Shown: piece by piece, positions 59,848 to 64,000 of the stretch
How the letters are laid out: the number at the start of each line of letters is the position of its first letter
How positions within the stretch are numbered: the first letter of the stretch is position 1
Assembly (NCBI GenBank): GCA_025403435.1
Contig: CM046335.1
Span: forward strand, 11,096,377-11,160,376
DNA length: 64,000 nucleotides
Direction of reading: 5' to 3'
Source: Artocarpus heterophyllus
Lineage: Eukaryota > Streptophyta > Magnoliopsida > Rosales > Moraceae
Position numbers and translations under genes: made by a program
The notes under the pieces: model-generated
Databases searched by the model: none
What the model was told of the DNA's origin: nothing
What the model saw: only the letters and a program-made list of their open reading frames with translations

Positions 59848-60975
59848 TAGCCTTAATTATTTCTTAATTTATCCTTAAAGTTATCTTTTAAATTTGAAAA
59901 ACTTGTTTTAATTTTATCCCTTATAGACTTTTTTGACAAAAAAAATTAAGATAAGACAAAGATACTCTTAATTAAACCCAATTTGTTTCAAAAATATATT
60001 TTTCTTTTTGAGAAATTTTTTGAAAAGATATTCTTATATTTAAAAAGACACGAATTTAAGGTCTTTTAAGATGTTTTGATTTAAGATTTTTTATGTTTTT
60101 AAATCTATAATTTTTTATAATTATTTAAGGGTAGTTATGTTGTTTTGTCTAATTTTTTCTTTTTATAGGGATAAAATTAAAATTAGGTTTTTAAATTAAA
60201 TGGATGCCTTTATAATTTTATAAAAAAAGATAAATTAAAAAACAATTAAAAATAAGAGTTATAATTATGTAATTCTCTTTCAAAAAAATTGTGTTATAAT
60301 TTATAAATGAAAAAAAAAAATAAAAATCTTACGATCAAGAAAACTATCACAAGTATTTGAAATTTAGTTGGAACTTAAAATTACTATAATATATGAAACT
60401 TCTATACTATAAAAGTTAAAACTTTATTCTTAAATGCTTTTTTTTTTAATTAGATGTTTGATGTAATAATTTAAAATTTTTATATATTATAATATAAATT
60501 AAAAAATAATTATAATATAAAATTTTTAAATGTTACAGTATTTAAATAACAGGCCTAGTCGCTTCGCGAGATATCTTATAAAGTTTTTTTTTAATTTATT
60601 TTTGGACTAACAGAAGAGAGAAACGTTATAAAAAAGTTAAAAAATGAAATTAATGTCGTTGGCCCCATTGGCCAATAATATCCTGTACAAAATTGCGACG
60701 TGTGCGACACCAGGGGACCCGTGACTCAGATCTTATCTTTCTCTTTATTGTTTAACAACTTTTTTTTTTTAAAGACAAGGGCTCACCCAAGAGACACCAT
60801 TTACATAAACTAAAAACTATTTTTCAGAAAAACTATTTTTAGAGTCAGCGAGTACGTAATCAGCTCCCACGATTTTTTGCCCATTTAATTTCCATTTACC
60901 ACGAACCACAGACCAAACAAGAAACCCAAAAAATAAAAATCAGCGATTTCACATTGCCCTTCTAAAAGCAGGTTT
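59848..60975. other. Upstream region of the intact GST
   Basis: AT-rich DNA with further MITE debris (about 60350-60545). From about 60660 the composition becomes more balanced, which probably marks the GST promoter. No other gene is seen. Confidence 0.4.
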
Positions 60976-60989
60976 TATAAATATAAATA
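60976..60989 (+). promoter_or_regulatory. TATA box of the intact GST
   Basis: TATAAATATAAATA lies about 125 bp upstream of the start codon, with 'ctctaggcctatatcacatc' following where transcription would begin. Confidence 0.6.
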
Positions 60990-61111
60990 CCAGAGCAAGC
61001 CTCTAGGCCTATATCACATCTAATACCCAAAAAAAAAAAAGGAAAAAAAAAAAATCTTTCTTGATTAGCTTTTCTTGGAGAACCGGAACTCAACAACCGA
61101 AATCAGACATT

Positions 61112-62253
61112 ATGGCCGCGATTGTAGTCCACGGAGCAGCATACTCAACCGCTGCAATGCGTGTCTTGGCTACCCTCCACGAGAAAGGCCTTGATTATGA
61201 GCTTGCTCGTGTCGACATGATCGCCGGTGAACACAAAAAGGAGCCTTACATTTCCCTCAACGTACGTTCCCTTCTAAACCTTCAGATTTTCGTTTGAATT
61301 CGTGGTTAAATATTATTGGGTTTTGTTAAATTTATGTTCTTTTTAATTTTTTATTATTTTTTATGCAGCCGTTCGGTCAAGTACCAGCTTTTGAGGATGG
61401 AGATCTAAAGTTATTTGGTAAGAAATTTTAAAAAAAATGAGTAAATTGCAATGTTTTAATTTCATAATTTTGTCAACCAATCCGTTTTTCTTTTAATTTT
61501 ATTTTAGATGTGTCCTTTTTTATGGGTAGTTATGCAATTGTGTAGCTGATGTTAAGGATTGGTTCTTAAAAAAAAAAAGATATTGAAAAATGATTAATCA
61601 AAAGGCTTTTTTTTTTTTTTTGTTAGGAATTGAAAAAAATACCTACCAGCTGGTACTAATATTTTGATTGTTAGATCTAAAAAAAAAATTTTGATTAAAT
61701 TAACGGTTTCAAGAAGTATGAGAAGTTGCCTAATAAGAAATAGAGGTCATTAACTCTTTATCACGCAGAATCAAGGGCAATCACTAGATACTTATCCCAA
61801 CAGTACGCCGACAAGGGAACGGCTCTCCTAGACTCCGACCCAAAGAAGCAGGCCGTCACAAATCTATGGATCGAAGTGGAGGCCCACCACTTCGACCCAA
61901 ATGCCCAGAAACTGAACTTGGAGCTGTCCGTGAAGCCCAAGATTCTGGGCCTGGAAACGGACCATTCGGTGGTTGTGGAATACGAGCCCAAGTTCGTTAA
62001 GGTTCTTGATCTGTACGAGGAAAGGCTTTCTCAGTCGAAATACTTGGGAGGCGATTCCTTCACTTTGGCTGATCTTCACCACCTCCCTACGGTGCAGTAC
62101 TTGCTGGGCACGAGTGCTAAGAAGCTGTTCGAGTCTCGTCCACGTGTCAACGCTTGGGTGGAGGATATCACTTCAAGGCCAGCCTGGACCAAGGTCGTTG
62201 AGCTTAGAAACGAGGCCCTTGGGTCGTCAAAGAAAGAGTCGTTACACAAATGA
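61112..62253 (+). CDS. GSTF: Phi-class glutathione S-transferase, 3 exons
   Basis: A cytosolic enzyme that conjugates glutathione to electrophiles and can bind flavonoids and hormones. Exons 61112-61261, 61369-61417 and 61769-62253 (GT-AG, in phase) give 684 nt, 227 codons plus stop, the usual GSTF size. The three-exon layout with a 49-bp middle exon is typical of the phi class. Seen: thioredoxin-like N-terminal domain with Ser12 (YSTAAMRV) at the catalytic position, GQVPAFEDGD with the cis-proline, ESRAI for glutathione binding, and a C-terminal helical domain with GGDSFTLADLHHLP and VNAWVEDITSRPAW. I chose the ATG at 61112, since upstream frame codons belong to the leader. The broken paralogue at 51169 has the same orientation, so the two probably arose by tandem duplication. 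No lesion. Confidence 0.96.
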
Positions 62254-63050
62254 GTCACGTTTTCCACGTGTTCGTAGCTCTACTCTTTTCTATGTTTTGT
62301 GTGTGTGTGTGTGTGTGAGTGCGACAATTCCGGTTTGTTTTGTTTTTTATTTTATGTTGTGTCAGTAGTGGTGGTGTTGCTGGTGGTGTTGTGTTAGCGT
62401 TATCTTTTTCTATGATTTTATGTTGTCTTTGATGCATTGAACTGATTACTTTTTTGCTTAATTATTTCTAAGATTGATTATGACAGGTTATTGGCTTAAT
62501 AATTCAATATGATCTGTAAAAGAGATTTAATAAAGGAATATTCCATATCTTTTAGGTTAAAAAATGACAAACACAACGACTTTTAAATCATCTTTATTGA
62601 GGAAAAAAAAGTTAGAGATTTCATTTGGAATAATATTTAGTGGAGAAGCATATTCGTAATCTATTGCTAGCTGAACGTTAGTGAGCAATTTAAGGCTGCC
62701 GTCTTTTTTTATTCCACTTGGTTGGGAGTTTGAACCAGTTCAAACAATTTTATTAGAGTTTTTTTTTTTTTTTTTAAATTTCCTCACAAAAATTTATCTT
62801 TTATCTATAAACCAAACAAGCCCATAAGCTTTTCAATCCATATAAAATTAAGCTGCTTCTATTATTAATAATTATTAATAATAGAAGCACCACTGCGTAA
62901 TAGCAAGACTATGCATAACTCAACTTTTCAAACATAAAATTACATTAGTAGGGAATTTTTGGTATTTCATGTTGTAATTATTAGTTTATTTTACTAAAAT
63001 GATTTTAACTATTTTTTATGGTTTCAACCATATTTGTTACAATGTTTTTT
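62254..63050. other. GST 3' flank, no gene seen
   Basis: 3' UTR followed by AT-rich intergenic DNA. A stretch around 62735-62830 ('gtttgaaccagttcaaacaa') resembles the second small-element family, but its ends are unclear. Confidence 0.4.
62299..62317. repeat. (GT)n tract in the GST 3' UTR
   Basis: A short GT dinucleotide run about 45 bp after the stop codon. Confidence 0.7.
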
Positions 63051-64000
63051 TGTTGCAAAAAATATGCAAGTGTATAGAATCGTAGACAAGTAATTAAAGA
63101 GTGAATAAAGTATCGTTCTCACAAAGATTACGTTAATCTAGCTAAGTACTGAAATTAGTTAACTTTAAAATTATTTGAACAATCAAATATAAAATAGAAA
63201 AATAATAAAAAATATATATAAATGAAAATCTAAAAAAATAAAAGACTTGGACATTTGATTTCACCTAAATTAATCCTATTCAAATTATTTAATTTAATCA
63301 ACTGATGTTTACTCTTATGTCGATAACGAATTTCTCTTAGGTAGTCATTAATCTTTCTCAAGCATTAATAATTTGTCATAGTTAGCAAATTTTTTACATC
63401 TCTGTGGAGACTCTAGACTTACAAGATTCATTAAGAACAAGAAATTCATAGTGTTACGCAAGTCTCATAGATATCTTTATCCTATGATGATCTTATGGCA
63501 TTCAGTCATGGTCTAATTTAATTATCGCTTCTCATGCCTCAAATTAAATCACAAATCATGCAAAATGTGCGTAAACTTTTACAAGCATTAAGATTAGATT
63601 AAACACTAACCATATATAATGAATAAACATTGAATTGTATTAAATTGAATAAAAGTGAACATTCATAATCCTGGCTACATCGTAGCCCTAGAACAGAGAA
63701 AATTAGTTCATAATGAAACTAAAAACCATCATAAACAATCTCTTAAACATGAGGAGTAGAAGAAAAGAACTGTATGTTTGGATGGGAAGATGGATTCCGT
63801 CTCCAGGTTGCACCGTGCAGTGAGTTCTCTCTCTTCTTTTCTGCAGTTTCTTTCTGTAAAAATCCGTGCTCCAATCCTCTATAATGTTCTATTTATAGGC
63901 CAGGGTTTGAATGTACAATTTTAGAACGAAATTACACCAAAATTTGAATTGGGATCGCAATGGCGCCTAGGCTCGATTTTCGGGCGTCTAGGCGCTATAC
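63051..64000. mobile_element. Possible non-coding part of a retroelement running off the window
   Basis: The segment 'gcaagtgtatagaatcgtag' followed by 'agtatcgttctcacaaagat' resembles a non-coding block that I associate with plant LTR retrotransposons. No LTR end, primer-binding site or protein is visible before the window ends, so this is a weak call. Confidence 0.3.

Noticed and set aside
1..64000. CRISPR arrays, operons or a phage-type defence system
   Set aside because: The window is plant nuclear DNA with introns and retrotransposons; no regular repeat-spacer array or polycistronic gene order exists.

Overview
This is nuclear DNA of a flowering plant, most likely a woody eudicot. The evidence is plant gene families with plant exon structures (HAK/KUP potassium transporter, WEE1 kinase, SRC2-like C2 protein, phi-class GST, ATG18), AT-rich intergenic DNA, and heavy loading with LTR retrotransposons, solo LTRs, LINE debris and small TIR elements. 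There are no bacterial-style operons and no CRISPR array.

Layout. 1-1.8 kb: a Tourist-like TIR element and the 3' flank of the first gene. 1.8-7.9 kb (minus): a complete seven-exon HAK/KUP K+ transporter (794 codons), with a first intron that only fits with a GC donor. 8-15 kb: AT-rich intergenic DNA with MITEs, a 0.2-kb tandem duplication and an 0.8-kb element with 9-bp target duplications. 15.0-19.7 kb: a foldback-like element made of a degenerate purine/pyrimidine minisatellite, interrupted by a 2.3-kb solo-LTR-like insertion. 20.2-23.5 kb (minus): a complete ten-exon WEE1 kinase gene (491 codons). 24.5-30 kb: two degenerate copia relics in opposite orientation. 31.1-34.0 kb: a TIR element and a 2.2-kb solo LTR. 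35.1-41.3 kb: a decaying gene of unrecognised family, one exon of which is split by a nearly full-length copia element (35.9-40.9 kb). 41.9-42.7 kb (plus): an intact, intronless C2/SRC2-like gene. 43.4-48.1 kb: a tRNA-Asp-like half gene, then an ATG18 (PROPPIN) pseudogene with a MULE-like insert and several MITEs in its long intron. 51.2-56.5 kb: a phi-class GST pseudogene whose third exon carries two independent 2-kb solo LTRs only about 30 bp apart. 59.1-59.6 kb: a LINE 3' end. 61.1-62.3 kb: an intact phi-class GST, paralogue of the broken copy. 63-64 kb: possible start of another retroelement.

Four protein-coding genes look functional: the HAK transporter (K+ uptake at the plasma membrane), WEE1 (cell-cycle/DNA-damage checkpoint kinase), the SRC2-like C2 protein (membrane/Ca2+/stress associated) and the GST (glutathione conjugation). 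They do not form a pathway. The more unusual content is structural: stacked insertions whose target duplications allow each event to be undone by eye, a GGCAGGCCGAA motif cluster shared by two otherwise different LTR families, and the minisatellite foldback. Exon boundaries were set by hand from GT/AG sites, reading phase and family knowledge. No alignment or database search was run.
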